A stretch of DNA of 64,000 bases from Candidatus Accumulibacter proximus (lineage in GTDB: Bacteria > Pseudomonadota > Gammaproteobacteria > Burkholderiales > Rhodocyclaceae), in the NCBI GenBank assembly GCA_016709675.1, contig JADJMH010000012.1:1-64000 (forward strand), in the 5' to 3' direction. Positions 1 to 9,290 of the stretch are shown in pieces. The notes under the pieces are model-generated. The model ran no database searches. It was not told where the DNA came from and worked only from the letters and a program-made list of their open reading frames with translations. The translations under genes and the position numbers were made by a program. How positions within the stretch are numbered: the stretch's first letter is position 1; every line of letters begins with the position of its first letter.

Positions 1-347
1 AAAATGGCGCGGCGCGCGGCCAAGGAAGAAGCGGCCGGCATCGATCCGGTGATCGCGGTGGCTCGCGACGAGCACCATCAGGACTGGCGGGAGCGGCACA
101 GCGAACCGGCACCGCTGCCGGCGAATGCGACACCCGTGCAGGGCCTGTCCCATCGCTTGAAGACCAAAGCGGGACGAGCCTCTATGCCTTGCGCAAGCAG
201 ACGGTCGAGCCGGTCTTCGGCATCATCAAATCGGTCATGGGCTTTCGCCAGTTCTCGCTGCGCGGTTTGAAGAAGGTCACGGGGGAGTGGACGCTGGTCT
301 GCTTGGCGTGGAATTTGAAGCGCATGGCCAAATTGCGCCCACAGTAG
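1..347 (+). mobile_element. IS1182-family transposase, 3' part, frameshifted
   Basis: This is the C-terminal part of a DDE transposase of the IS1182 type, cut by the window edge. One frame from base 4 carries a family-like stretch (HHQDWRERHSEPAPLP, then SHRLKTKAGRA). From about base 180 the protein continues in another frame with the family signature QTVEPVFGIIKSVMGFRQFS and ends KRMAKLRPQ at the stop 345-347. The shift fits loss of one C near 178-181. As read here the gene is broken. The right end of the element probably lies within the next 100 bases, but I could not fix its terminal repeat. Family assignment is from recalled sequence motifs. Confidence 0.75.
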
Positions 348-520
348 GGAAAAACGAGGGGAAAACCGTCCAAAAGACCGCAAAGTCGACAAAATCCGGC
401 CTTTTCATTCCGCATTGTGAAATTTGGCGGTTTTCCAAACCTCAAGTCCGACTAATGGGATGGTCGCCCCTTCCCGAGGAGATGCGATATTTCCACCACC
501 AAACAGGAGAGGCGACCGAG

Positions 521-1554
521 ATGAAGATTACGACAGTTGGTATCGATCTGGCAAAGAACGTGTTCCAGGTACATGGCGTGGATGAACGAGGAAAGGCCGT
601 GCTCAAGAAGCCGCTCAAGCGCGAGCAGGTGGCGCCGTTCTTCGCCAACCTGCCGCCCTGTCTGATCGGCATGGAAGCGTGCGGCAGCGCGCATCATTGG
701 GCGAGGAAGCTGGAAGCGTTCGGGCATACCGTAAAGCTGATGGCCCCGCAGTTCGTGAAGCCTTACGTCAAGACGAACAAGAACGACGCCGCAGATGCCG
801 AAGCGATCTGCGAGGCGGTGGGCCGCCCCAATATGCGCTTCGTACCCATCAAGAACGGCGAGCAACAGGCGATCTTGGCGATGCATCGTGCCCGCCAGGG
901 CTTTCGTCAAGGCGCGCACGGCGCAGGCCAATCAGATCCGCGGTCTGTTGGCCGAATACGGGATCATCATCCCGCAGGGCATTAGCCATATCGCCAAGCG
1001 CCTGCCTGATATCCTGGAGGACGGGGAGAACGGACTGCCGGGCGCCTTCCGCCAATTGCTGCATCGACTCGGGGATCACCTGAAGGAACTCGACCGCCAA
1101 GTGGGCGAACTGGAGGTGCAGATCCAGGTCTGGCACCGCGAAAACGAGGCGAGCAAGAAGCTCGCGCAGATTCCCCGGTATCGGTCCGATCACGGCAAGC
1201 GCGCTGGTGGCCTCGATCGGGGATGCGAAGAGTTTCGAGAGCGGACGGCAGCTGGCGGCCTGGCTGGGATTGGTCCCCAAGCAGCACTCCAGTGGCGGCA
1301 AGCAGTTGCTGCTGGGCATCAGCAAGCACGGCGATACCTATTTGCGCACGCTGCTGATCCACGGCGCTCGGGCGGTGATACGGGTAGCCGAGCGCAAGGC
1401 GGGTTATGCGCAAACCTGGCTGGCGCAGCTGATCGGCCGGCGCAACAAAAACATCGCGGCAGTGGCCTTGGCGAACAAGAACGCTCGCATCTCCTGGGCG
1501 CTACTGGCCCAGGAGCGGGACTATCAGCCCGGCTATGAACCGTCGGCGGCATGA
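521..1554 (+). mobile_element. IS110-family transposase with two frameshifts
   Basis: This encodes a DEDD transposase/recombinase of the IS110 (IS1111-like) family. It starts MKITTVGIDLAKNVFQVHG, carries TNKNDAADAEAICEAV (the RuvC-like half), and ends with the transposase-20 half (SFESGRQLAAWLGLVPKQ, GGKQLLLGISKHGDTYLR). The reading frame moves +1 near 902 (one extra T in GGCTTTCGTC) and +1 again near 1176 (one extra C in ATTCCCCGG). Both are homopolymer insertions. With both corrected the protein is about 343 residues, normal for the family. A purine-rich ribosome binding site (GGAGAGG) lies about 12 bases upstream of the ATG. Either a dead element or sequencing error. Confidence 0.85.
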
Positions 1555-2288
1555 ACACGGGTTGCCCACAGGCGCTCGCTCGCCAGCGTATGGGGCGCGC
1601 TCGCGAGCGCCTATGGACAACCCTGCGATATCGCAGCACCACCACCGCTTTTTGTAGTTGTAGAGGAGTAACCCCCACCGATTGCTCAGGCGATCATGAC
1701 GTGATGGCAAGGCAGGTAAGACCGTGGTCGATTCAACCTGATAGCAGCCTCGCGCTTCAAGCGCGTCCGACTGATGAGGCATCGATCAGCGAATTCCATC
1801 AGGGACAGAGGCATCGCCTCGATCAAAGTCCGAATGTATGGCTGCAATCTTTACCCTTCGAACCGTCACCAATTGAATGCTTGGCAAACCCAGGGGCGAC
1901 CATGTAAGGCTGCTAGGGCGGGTACAACCATCGGGTCCTCGGGCACAACTGCATGGCGCTGCTGGCGGGCATGCGGGAGGACTGAAGAAGCGCCGCGGAG
2001 AGGCCGTTGTCACGTCTCCCTCGCGGCATCCGCCGCACAGGATGGCTTTCTTCCGGCGGCCTCCTCCGGCTTTGCGGCGCCAGGAGACCGTCGTTCCCTC
2101 TATCCATGATCTTGCATTGCATGCGTGTCAGTGGCGGTCAAGAAATGAAAATTCTCACTCTATCCTGACGTTTCTGAGTGAGACATCCTGACCTCAGGAC
2201 AGGGGGGTAGGCCAAGTGGACGCCTATGCGCTCCGTACTTTGCGGCAACCGAAAACCGAGAGCGGTTACCACGTACCATAGGTAACTC
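1555..2288. other. Intergenic stretch after the IS110 element
   Basis: About 730 bases separate the IS110 transposase from the MarR gene. Apart from the inverted repeat above I see no gene here. The open frames lack start signals and family-like sequence. Part of the first 200-300 bases is probably the 3' non-coding end of the IS110 element. Confidence 0.5.
1570..1612. repeat. 10-bp inverted repeat just after the IS110 transposase
   Basis: AGGCGCTCGC at 1570-1579 pairs perfectly with GCGAGCGCCT at 1603-1612, 16 bases after the transposase stop. IS1111-type elements carry subterminal inverted repeats next to the transposase gene, so this may be the right subterminal repeat. I found no matching left copy upstream of 521. 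Confidence 0.4.
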
Positions 2289-2765
2289 CTACTCCGCCTG
2301 TTCCACTCCCCGGTCGCCTCCAAGCTTCCCGCAGAGCGCGGCAACCACTCGGTGCGTCGTCTCAATTTCGGTGACGGCTAGTCCATCCGATAGCTCATTG
2401 ATCCACGGCGCCTGAAGACGCATGGCGTCGTCGAATGCGCGTCTCCCCGCTTCGCTGAGCACAACCAACTGAGCTCTCCTGTGATGGGGGTTCGGCCGAT
2501 ATTCCACCAAGCCTTCCTTCACAAGGTCGTTGACGATCCGCTGGACGTTCTGACGGTTGCCTCCCATGTCGCGCGCGAGCCAGGCGACCGGTTGAGGTCG
2601 TTCTGCTGTGGAGATCGTGCCGAGCACCTTCCAGCGGGCACTCGTGAGGCCGATGCCGGCGACCAGCCGGTCTCCTGCCGCAAGCAGCCGATTGTTCAGT
2701 CGGAACAGTTCGAGGACGAGGTCGGTCAAGGCTCTGCCGGATGGGGTGTGCTTGTATTTGCTCAT
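2289..2765 (-). CDS. MarR-family transcriptional regulator
   Basis: A winged-helix repressor of about 158 residues. The helix-turn-helix core is visible in LTSARWKVLGTIS followed by WLARDMGGNRQNVQRIVNDL, and the wing in GLVEYRPNPHHRRAQLVVL. Family members usually repress their own gene and a divergent neighbour until a phenolic or oxidised ligand binds. I chose the ATG at 2765 (MSKYKHTPS). A GTG two codons upstream at 2771 is also possible. The neighbour is a monooxygenase-fold gene read the other way, and a perfect palindrome lies between them, so self-repression plus control of that gene is likely. The ligand is unknown. Confidence 0.88.
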   Translation of the reverse strand: MSKYKHTPSGRALTDLVLELFRLNNRLLAAGDRLVAGIGLTSARWKVLGTISTAERPQPVAWLARDMGGNRQNVQRIVNDLVKEGLVEYRPNPHHRRAQLVVLSEAGRRAFDDAMRLQAPWINELSDGLAVTEIETTHRVVAALCGKLGGDRGVEQAE

Positions 2766-2782
2766 AGGCACTCATGCTGCAT

Positions 2783-2804
2783 TATTGACACTACGGTGTC
2801 AATA
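2783..2804. promoter_or_regulatory. Palindromic operator between marR and the monooxygenase gene
   Basis: Two perfect 9-bp arms, TATTGACAC and GTGTCAATA, flank a 4-bp centre (TACG). The arms contain TTGACA on both strands, so one dimer bound here would cover the -35 boxes of both divergent promoters. This spacing and symmetry are typical of MarR operators. Binding is inferred. Confidence 0.75.
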
Positions 2805-2814
2805 TGGTCATAAT
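2785..2814 (+). promoter_or_regulatory. Promoter of the monooxygenase-fold gene
   Basis: A consensus -35 (TTGACA, 2785-2790) and a near-consensus -10 (CATAAT, 2809-2814) are 18 bases apart. The -35 sits inside the left operator arm, which suggests repression by blocking RNA polymerase. Confidence 0.65.
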
Positions 2815-2867
2815 TTGCTTGTGTTGTGTCCACTTGTCATGATGCAGCCAATTTAATGGAGGTCTCT

Positions 2868-3236
2868 ATGCTTTCTCTGCTCCCCCTTGATCCTGTAGTG
2901 CCCATCGAGCAACAGCTCCACAATGCCGCGACACCGGTCGTGCTGGTGAATCTGTTCACCGTGGCCGAGCCGGACATCCCTGCGTTGAGGACCGCCTGGG
3001 AGAAGGATGCCAACTGGATGAAGCGCCAGCCCGGCTTCATTTCCACGCAGTTGCATCGCGCCATCGGCGGCAGTTGCATGTTCATGAACTACGCCGTGTG
3101 GGAGACAGTCGATCACTTCCGCGCCGCGTTTACCCACCCCGAATTCGTCCGTGCCTTGGACGCCTATCCGTCCAGTGCCATTGCGACACCGCACCTGTTC
3201 AGCAAGATTGCGGTGCCAAACCTGTGTACGGCCTGA
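2868..3236 (+). CDS. Antibiotic-biosynthesis-monooxygenase (ABM) fold protein
   Basis: A 122-residue protein with the dimeric ferredoxin-like ABM fold. It has the strand VVLVNLFTV, a helix rich in charged residues, then KRQPGFISTQLHRAI and the YAVWETVDHFRAAFTHPEF block, which is the usual 'W.s.e.f..a...p' pattern. Such proteins are small cofactor-free oxygenases or heme/quinone-handling proteins. The start is set by GGAGG at 2858-2862, five bases before the ATG. It is the divergent partner of the MarR gene and is probably released when that repressor senses its ligand. Substrate unknown. Confidence 0.8.
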   Translation: MLSLLPLDPVVPIEQQLHNAATPVVLVNLFTVAEPDIPALRTAWEKDANWMKRQPGFISTQLHRAIGGSCMFMNYAVWETVDHFRAAFTHPEFVRALDAYPSSAIATPHLFSKIAVPNLCTA

Positions 3237-3257
3237 TCAGGTACACCAGAAAGAACC

Positions 3258-3725
3258 ATGCTCATGCCCAGGCTTGCTCACCGTATCGGGGGTGTCCTCG
3301 CCCCTCTCTGCATTGCAACGTTATTCCTCTCGACCATCCTTGCTGAGTTGTTCGGTTCCCACGAAGCAGTCGCACAATTGAAATCGCTCATCGTCAGTCC
3401 GGGCTTGTGGATTCTGATCCCGGCTATCGCGGCTGCCGGAGGTAGCGGCTTGTATTTGTCCAAGTCGCGGCGGGGACGGCTGGTCGATGCCAAGAAGAAG
3501 CGCATGCCGTTCATTGCGGCCAATGGGCTGCTTGTACTCGTGCCCTGTGCGATCTTCCTGAACCGGTGGGCGGCAGCAGGTACGTTCGACACGAGCTTTT
3601 ATTTGGTGCAGGCAATCGAGCTGATCGCCGGAGCGATCAATTTGACATTGATGGGCATGAACGTGCGCGATGGCCTGCGCATGGCTGGCCGACTTCGCGT
3701 GTCGCCGCCCGCGACACGCGTATAG
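3258..3725 (+). CDS. Small integral membrane protein, function unknown
   Basis: A 155-residue protein with about four hydrophobic segments (near residues 8-28, 45-65, 83-101 and 113-133) and a basic cytoplasmic loop (SKSRRGRLVDAKKKR). It follows the ABM gene by 21 bases and is probably co-transcribed with it. It shares the MarR-controlled unit but I do not recognise the family. A second ATG two codons in (3264) is an alternative start. Confidence 0.7.
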   Translation: MLMPRLAHRIGGVLAPLCIATLFLSTILAELFGSHEAVAQLKSLIVSPGLWILIPAIAAAGGSGLYLSKSRRGRLVDAKKKRMPFIAANGLLVLVPCAIFLNRWAAAGTFDTSFYLVQAIELIAGAINLTLMGMNVRDGLRMAGRLRVSPPATRV

Positions 3726-3807
3726 CCACACATGGACATGTCAGACGTCTGTGCACAGAGGACACCGGGGGCGACATCCGGCAGCTTGGCTTCCTTTGTC
3801 GTTATGC

Positions 3808-3846
3808 CGGGAAGACCCCGGCTCTGCCCGGGTCTTCCCGTTTTCT
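3808..3846 (+). terminator. Rho-independent terminator
   Basis: An 11-bp stem (CGGGAAGACCC with GGGTCTTCCCG) encloses an 11-base loop and is followed by TTTT. It lies about 80 bases after the membrane-protein stop and should end the ABM/membrane-protein transcript. The rest of 3726-4146 shows no gene. Confidence 0.8.
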
Positions 3847-4146
3847 GAGACCACCCAAAGCGGGAATGACGGCCAGAATCACGCTCGCCAGCCAGGACCG
3901 CACAACTTCTGAGGGGTCGACGTTCTGGCGCGCCACGCACAATGGTATGCTTTCCTGGGGCTACGACAGCAATGGCTCGCAGCAGAGGGGGGTTACCGTC
4001 GGGCGTCGCGCAGACTGCGTGAGCGCGGCAGGTTTCCGCCACGGCGAAGGCCGGCAGCCGAAGCAGACGGGGCATCGCAGCGGCCAGGTTTGCATGGCCA
4101 ACTGAGAAGCAGGTCCAACCAGGGTTCACCAGGAGGAATGCCGCAG

Positions 4147-5415
4147 ATGTCCGATCCTCACCGAAATGCGTCGTCCGCGTCAGGGCGTTTCGGTGCAACC
4201 CGGATGATCCTGCACGTCGACATGGACGCGTTTTACGCTTCGGTCGAGGAGCGGGACCGCCCCGAACTGCTTGGCAAGCCCGTCATCGTCGGCGGCACGC
4301 CCGAAGGCCGCGGCGTCGTGGCGGCGGCCAGCTACGCGGCTCGCCAGTTTGGCGTCCATAGCGGCATGCCGGCTGTCACCGCGCACCGACTGTGTCCTCA
4401 AGGCATCTTCCTGCGACCACGCATGTCGTACTACGCGGAGATTTCGGACCAGATACGGGGCATCTTCGAGAAGTTCACCCCCTTGGTCGAACCGCTCTCG
4501 CTGGACGAAGCCTTCCTCGACGTAAGCGGCAGCGAGCAACTGTTCGGCACCGCCGAAAGTATTGGCCGGGCGATCAAGCAGCAGATTCGGGAGCGGCTCA
4601 AGCTGGTCGCCTCGGTCGGCGTGGCGCCCAACAAGTTCCTTGCCAAGATCGCCAGTGACCTGGAAAAGCCGGACGGATTCGTCGTCGTCGAACCCGCCCG
4701 CGTCCAGGAGTTCCTCGATCCACTCCCGGTGGGCCGCCTGTGGGGCGTTGGCAAGGTCACGGGGGGCGCCCTGGCGAAGCTGGGTGTGCACCGGATCGGC
4801 CAACTGCGAGAGCTGCCCGTCGAGTTGCTGCGACAGCACTTCGGGAGCAGTGGCGACCACCTCCGGGAGCTTTCCCGGGGCATCGACGAGCGACCCGTGG
4901 TGCCGGAACAGGAAGCGAAATCGATCTCGCACGAAACGACCTTTGCGCAGGATCTGGAAGATCCCGAATTGATGCGCGCCTGGCTGCTGGAACTGAGCGA
5001 GCAGGTGGGGTGTCGCTTGCGGCGCCACGGCCTGCAGGGATGCACGGTGCACCTGAAGGTCCGCTTCGGCGACTTCCACACCATAACGCGTGCGCAGACA
5101 CTGCCGAAAGCCACGAACATCACCCGGGAAATCTGGCAGGCAGCGGCGGCGATGTTCGCCGGGCGACTGCCGGCGCGTCGACTGTGCATCCGCTTGCTGG
5201 GTGTCGGGATGAGCGGCTTCGAGCAACCCGGGCCAAGGCAACCCGGCTTGTTTTCCGACACCGCGCACGAACGGCAGGCCCGCCTCGATGAAGTCGCTGA
5301 CCGGGTCAGGGAGAGATTTGGTCAGGCATCCCTGCAGCGCGGCCTGGTGATCCTGCACGACCTTGACCATCGGTCCGGTCCGCCCGGCGCCAGCGACACC
5401 CAGTACGGCCGATAG
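4147..5415 (+). CDS. dinB: DNA polymerase IV (Y-family translesion polymerase)
   Basis: A 422-residue error-prone polymerase that extends past damaged template bases. The Y-family core is intact. HVDMDAFYASVE supplies the first catalytic Asp (about D25), and PLSLDEAFLDV supplies the D120/E121 pair. These are followed by the GVAPNKFLAKIASDLEKPDG fingers/thumb motif and the helix-hairpin-helix VGRLWGVGKVT. A C-terminal QPGLF near the end resembles a beta-clamp-binding peptide. I start at ATG 4147, ten bases after AGGAGG (4131-4136); an in-frame ATG at 4138 lies too close to that site. No SOS box was recognised upstream. It stands alone, converging with the redoxin gene. Confidence 0.95.
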   Translation: MSDPHRNASSASGRFGATRMILHVDMDAFYASVEERDRPELLGKPVIVGGTPEGRGVVAAASYAARQFGVHSGMPAVTAHRLCPQGIFLRPRMSYYAEISDQIRGIFEKFTPLVEPLSLDEAFLDVSGSEQLFGTAESIGRAIKQQIRERLKLVASVGVAPNKFLAKIASDLEKPDGFVVVEPARVQEFLDPLPVGRLWGVGKVTGGALAKLGVHRIGQLRELPVELLRQHFGSSGDHLRELSRGIDERPVVPEQEAKSISHETTFAQDLEDPELMRAWLLELSEQVGCRLRRHGLQGCTVHLKVRFGDFHTITRAQTLPKATNITREIWQAAAAMFAGRLPARRLCIRLLGVGMSGFEQPGPRQPGLFSDTAHERQARLDEVADRVRERFGQASLQRGLVILHDLDHRSGPPGASDTQYGR

Positions 5416-5549
5416 GAACGTCGCGCGGGTGTTCTCTGGCGTGGGGTTCAGGTCCGCCGTCACCGGCGGTGCGGCAGATCACCTCTCGGCGCCTGCCGCT
5501 GGTACCTGCGGTAGCTCTCGGGAATCGGCTGTGTCCACGGCGGACATGG

Positions 5550-6233
5550 TCAGTACTTGATCGAACAGCCATAAGGCGTGGTGGCGGGCACCGATACCGG
5601 TTTGCCGGAGACGGCCTCCGCGATCGCAGCCTTGACGTGATTTCGTGCACCAGGTATGTCCGCTGGATTGGTCGAGCGCCGGTCGTCGATGGCGCCGTTA
5701 TAGACCAGCTGGCCGCCGGGGTCGATCAGATACATGTGCGGCGTGGTTTTTGCGGCGTAAGCCTTGCCAACCGCACCCGATTCATCGAGCGCTGCATAGG
5801 TCGGGCTCGCCTTCATTGCCGCCAGCCATTCGCTCATTTGCCTGGCCGACTTGTAGTCCCGATGGCCCGGGTTGGTCGAGTTGACCTGCACCCAGACCAC
5901 CTTGCTTTCAGCTGCAGCGCGTTGCGTCGCCTGCATGTTGCCGGAACTGTAGTGTTTCTGAACGAAGGGACAGTCCGGGTTGGTCCACTCGAGCGCGACC
6001 CACTTGCCCTTGAGTTCAGCCAGCGAAACCGGCTTGCCGTCGAGCGTCGTGAGGGAAAAGGAAGGCGCCGGGTGGCCCGGTACGACAGCCGCCACCGGGC
6101 CACTGGCCAGGGCTGCGAGGAGAGCACCAGCCAGGAGCGAACGGCTGCGCCAACAGGGCTGTTCAGCAGCGCAAGCCGCCGGTACCTGCGGCATCTTCCG
6201 CTCAGAGGGCGGACAGTGCATCGGGACAATCAT
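5550..6233 (-). CDS. Periplasmic thioredoxin-fold redoxin
   Basis: A 227-residue exported protein of the AhpC/TSA-redoxin superfamily. After a signal segment (SLLAGALLAALASGPVAA) comes the fold start APSFSLTTLDGKPVSLAEL. The peroxidatic-type cysteine site is NPDCPFVQKHY. The sequence PHMYLID then follows, and the tail is PYGCSIKY, typical of this single-Cys-plus-C-terminal-Cys group. It starts 3 bases after the dsbD stop, with AAGGAA inside the end of dsbD, so the two are coupled. It is plausibly an electron acceptor of the DsbD-like reductase, although its substrate is unknown. Confidence 0.85.
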   Translation of the reverse strand: MIVPMHCPPSERKMPQVPAACAAEQPCWRSRSLLAGALLAALASGPVAAVVPGHPAPSFSLTTLDGKPVSLAELKGKWVALEWTNPDCPFVQKHYSSGNMQATQRAAAESKVVWVQVNSTNPGHRDYKSARQMSEWLAAMKASPTYAALDESGAVGKAYAAKTTPHMYLIDPGGQLVYNGAIDDRRSTNPADIPGARNHVKAAIAEAVSGKPVSVPATTPYGCSIKY

Positions 6234-6236
6234 GGA

Positions 6237-8528
6237 TCATTTCCTTTCGTCGGGTAGCAGGGAAGTCTGCCTCGCGTGCTGGCCGGCATCGGGCAAGCGC
6301 GCGAGGGCAGCGAGAATCGAAGTGTGCGTGAGCACTTCAGGCAGCAGGATGGGCTCGCCACGCGGCGGGTACAGTGCATAGACGGGTACGCCGCTGCGGC
6401 CGAGTGCCGTCAGCGCGCGCGTGATCTCGGGGTCGTGCCGCGTCCAGTCAGCGCGCATCAGATGCACGCCGGCTTTGGCAAAGTCTGCCAGCACGACGTC
6501 GCGGGAGAGCACCAGCCGCTTGTTGACCTGGCAGGTCACGCACCACGCGGCAGTGAAGTCGACGAACACGGCTGCGTTGGCTGCGCGGGCCGTGATCAGG
6601 GCAGCCGGCGACCACGGCTCCCATGCGCTGGGCGGCCCGCCTGGCGCGGCCGAACGTGCCGGAGTGGTCGGTGCCGGCATGACCAGGATCAGCGCCAGCG
6701 CAGTGGCCAGCGCGGCGATGCCGCCGCCTGTCCGCCAGAACGGCTGTTCAAAATGCAGCAGCCACGCCAGCACCGCGACGAGCAGCAATCCTGTCCCGAG
6801 GTAAAGGATAGCCGATGGGCCCACCTGCTCGACCAGCACCCAGGCGAGCCAGACGACGGTGGCGTAGAGCGGCAAGGCGAGGAACTCTTTCAGCCGGGCC
6901 ATCCAGGCACCCGGCGTGGGCAGTCTGGCAAGGGCCCGCGGCATGATGGCCAGCAGGCTGTAGGGCAGCGCCATGCCCAGCGCCAGCGCCAGGAAGACCG
7001 CCAGGGTCAAGGCAGCCGGCATGGTGAAGGCGGCGCCGAGCGCCACGCCCATGAAGGGTGCCGTGCAGGGCGAAGCGACCAGCACGGCCAGCGCGCCGGC
7101 GGCGAACGCATCGACGTTGGGGTGTCGCTGGCGCCAGATGCCTGGCACGTCCTGCGCCAGCGTGGCAATCGGCAAGGCACCGGAGAGCGAGAGGCCCAAG
7201 GCGAAAAACAGCAGCGCCATGGCGCCGACGAAAGGCGGCGACTGCAGCTGGAACCCCCAGCCGAGGAAGGCCCCACCGGCTTTCAGCGCCAGCAGGAGGC
7301 CGGCCAGCGAGAGAAAGGTGCCGACGACTCCCAGGGTATAGAACAGGGCATGCCGGCGACGTTGCCGTCTGCCCTCCGCGGCCTCGCCGGCATGACGCAC
7401 CAGGCCGAGCAGCTTGATCGAAAGGATCGGGAAGACACAGGGCATCAGATTGAGCAGGATGCCACCGACAAAAGCCAGCCCGGCCACCGCCGCGAATGAC
7501 AGCGGTACCCTCCCCTCGCTCGCAGCGGCTGGCACAGTTGCGTCCGGGGCCGCCGGCGACGCCGGGTGAATCGCGCCAGGCGCCGCGCCGGCGATCGCTT
7601 CATCGACGGCAAAGGCGATCGGCCCGGTGCCGGCCCCGGAGCCCGCGCTGGCGACCAGAATGCCGGCCAGCGAGGTCCACTCGCCGATCGGCACTTCGGC
7701 CCCGGTGAGGGTCAGGACATAGCCCTCGGACTGCCGCCGGAACCGCTGCTCGGCCGAAGCCTGCATCTGCCCCTCGGCAAACGGGAAGAAGGTGAGCGAA
7801 TCGAGCGGCGGCGCGGTGGCTGGGGTGACGATTCGAACGCTGACCTCGCCGCCCTCGACACGCGCCGAGACCGACCAGCCGGCCGGCGGCGACGGCATCG
7901 GCAATGCCTGCCGGGCGGCGGCAAACAACCCGGCCTGGCCGAGCCCCGTTTTTTCAAGGGCACCCACAGCGGGCAAGTCCAACACGAAGGTTCCCGATTC
8001 CGGAATGCAATCCTCCTTGCACACCAGCCAGTCGGCAGCGAGCCGGACAGGGAAGCTTCGCGCCGCGTAATCATCCGGAATCTCGATCGGCACGGCGAGC
8101 AAGACCTCGCGCGTGTAGCCGAAATTGGTCAGCGGCCCGACGGCGATGCGCGTTGGCAACGGCCACACGATCTCGCCGGCCCGCGCGCCAGCGGGAAGCG
8201 TCCAGGTGAAACTCGGCGGGTATCCAGAATCGCCGGGATTGCGCCAGTAAACATGCCACTGCGGCGCCAGCTGCAGCTGCAGTCCCAGCCAGTGGGTCGC
8301 GCCCGGTACCACGGCTCCGACCTCGGCAACGAGCGTCGCGGTGACGTGCGGTGTCGATACCACCGCCTTGCCATTGCCGGCAGCGGTCCCGGAAACCGAT
8401 ACGAGGATCACCAGCCCGACAACGAGCGATCGAGCGAGCCGCTGCAGGAGCAGGTACGCCACGCCCAGTTTGAAAGTTCGCAGCGACAATTCCAGAGTGG
8501 CAAGGACCTCGCTGAATACCTGACTCAT
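6237..8528 (-). CDS. dsbD: Thiol:disulfide interchange protein DsbD-like
   Basis: A 763-residue inner-membrane protein that carries electrons from cytoplasmic thioredoxin to periplasmic thiol proteins. It is arranged as an N-terminal signal/anchor, a periplasmic alpha domain (about 60-330, with DWLVCKEDCIPESG holding a Cys pair), eight hydrophobic segments (about 360-620, with NLMPCVFPILSIKLL and VASPCTAPFMG carrying the membrane cysteines), and a C-terminal thioredoxin domain with WCVTCQ. All three cysteine pairs are present. ATG at 8528 is preferred over an upstream TTG. The redoxin gene follows directly. Its length and arrangement match the ScsB-like longer DsbD group. Confidence 0.93.
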   Translation of the reverse strand: MSQVFSEVLATLELSLRTFKLGVAYLLLQRLARSLVVGLVILVSVSGTAAGNGKAVVSTPHVTATLVAEVGAVVPGATHWLGLQLQLAPQWHVYWRNPGDSGYPPSFTWTLPAGARAGEIVWPLPTRIAVGPLTNFGYTREVLLAVPIEIPDDYAARSFPVRLAADWLVCKEDCIPESGTFVLDLPAVGALEKTGLGQAGLFAAARQALPMPSPPAGWSVSARVEGGEVSVRIVTPATAPPLDSLTFFPFAEGQMQASAEQRFRRQSEGYVLTLTGAEVPIGEWTSLAGILVASAGSGAGTGPIAFAVDEAIAGAAPGAIHPASPAAPDATVPAAASEGRVPLSFAAVAGLAFVGGILLNLMPCVFPILSIKLLGLVRHAGEAAEGRRQRRRHALFYTLGVVGTFLSLAGLLLALKAGGAFLGWGFQLQSPPFVGAMALLFFALGLSLSGALPIATLAQDVPGIWRQRHPNVDAFAAGALAVLVASPCTAPFMGVALGAAFTMPAALTLAVFLALALGMALPYSLLAIMPRALARLPTPGAWMARLKEFLALPLYATVVWLAWVLVEQVGPSAILYLGTGLLLVAVLAWLLHFEQPFWRTGGGIAALATALALILVMPAPTTPARSAAPGGPPSAWEPWSPAALITARAANAAVFVDFTAAWCVTCQVNKRLVLSRDVVLADFAKAGVHLMRADWTRHDPEITRALTALGRSGVPVYALYPPRGEPILLPEVLTHTSILAALARLPDAGQHARQTSLLPDERK

Positions 8529-9290
8529 GGCCGCAGCCCCTGCTCTGATCAAGAGGCCGGGATGCTACCCAGCCAGTGCGGGGGAACCGAGCCGTTGAGC
8601 TGGAAGATGCTGCCGGCGAGGCAGATAAAGCGGCGGCGTCTCATCATGCCGTGCCAAAACAACCGAGTTGCTGAAACCTGCTCACGCCGACCTCCCGGAA
8701 ACAATTCTGACGCGTTGGTGACCGTCTCACAATCGCGGGTTTGATTCCGACCACAGCGCATGGTTCAACCGCCCCTTACATGAGCAGCTCACCCAGCTGG
8801 CCGCACAGGCATGGCCGTCGCTGATCGCGCCAGCCGCCACCCTTGCCCCTTGGCCGGGTACGTTCGAAGGGCGGGGAGTGCTTCGGGGCGATCGAGGAGG
8901 CGCGCGCTTGGACAGCGGCGTCGTACGCTGCTACAATCTCACCACTGTCATGAGTGGCTTCGTCTTCGTTGCGTCACTGCTGCGCAGCGTCTTGCCGACA
9001 GCGGTCAGGCCGTTCGCCTGGCCCGCAATCCTGCCAGTCTGCTGGGCAGAACCACCCCGCCCGTCGGGTTTTTGCGGACCGGCGACTGGCTGCGGTCAGT
9101 GCTTGGGCGATCGGGCTGGCGTTGGCGATCGGGCGGGGCCGATGGTGATGGGATGAGTGTCGAGGGTGCAGTGCACTCGCGTTGAACCAGCCCAGTGAGC
9201 TGGTGAAGGATTTGGTTGCATGTTGTTGCAGCGCTGGCCCTTGCGTGAAGTGCCAGCGCTCGCGGGTGTGGTTTCGATGAGCAAGGTTCC
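8529..9290. other. Intergenic stretch between dsbD and the glgX fusion
   Basis: About 760 bases between divergent genes. I see no convincing gene or RNA. An 11-base direct repeat (GGCGATCGGGC) occurs twice around 9105-9135. A short CCCG/CGGG hairpin followed by TTTTT at about 9056-9075 is too weak to call a terminator. The region should hold promoters for both flanking genes, but none stands out. Confidence 0.4.

Noticed and set aside
2240..2285. Short AACCG/CGGTT hairpin after the MarR gene
   Set aside because: The stem is 5 bp and the T-run is very short. Too weak to call.
8811..9185. Open frame in the region between dsbD and the glgX fusion
   Set aside because: Composition is arginine/serine-rich, without a ribosome site or any motif. 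I treat it as non-coding.
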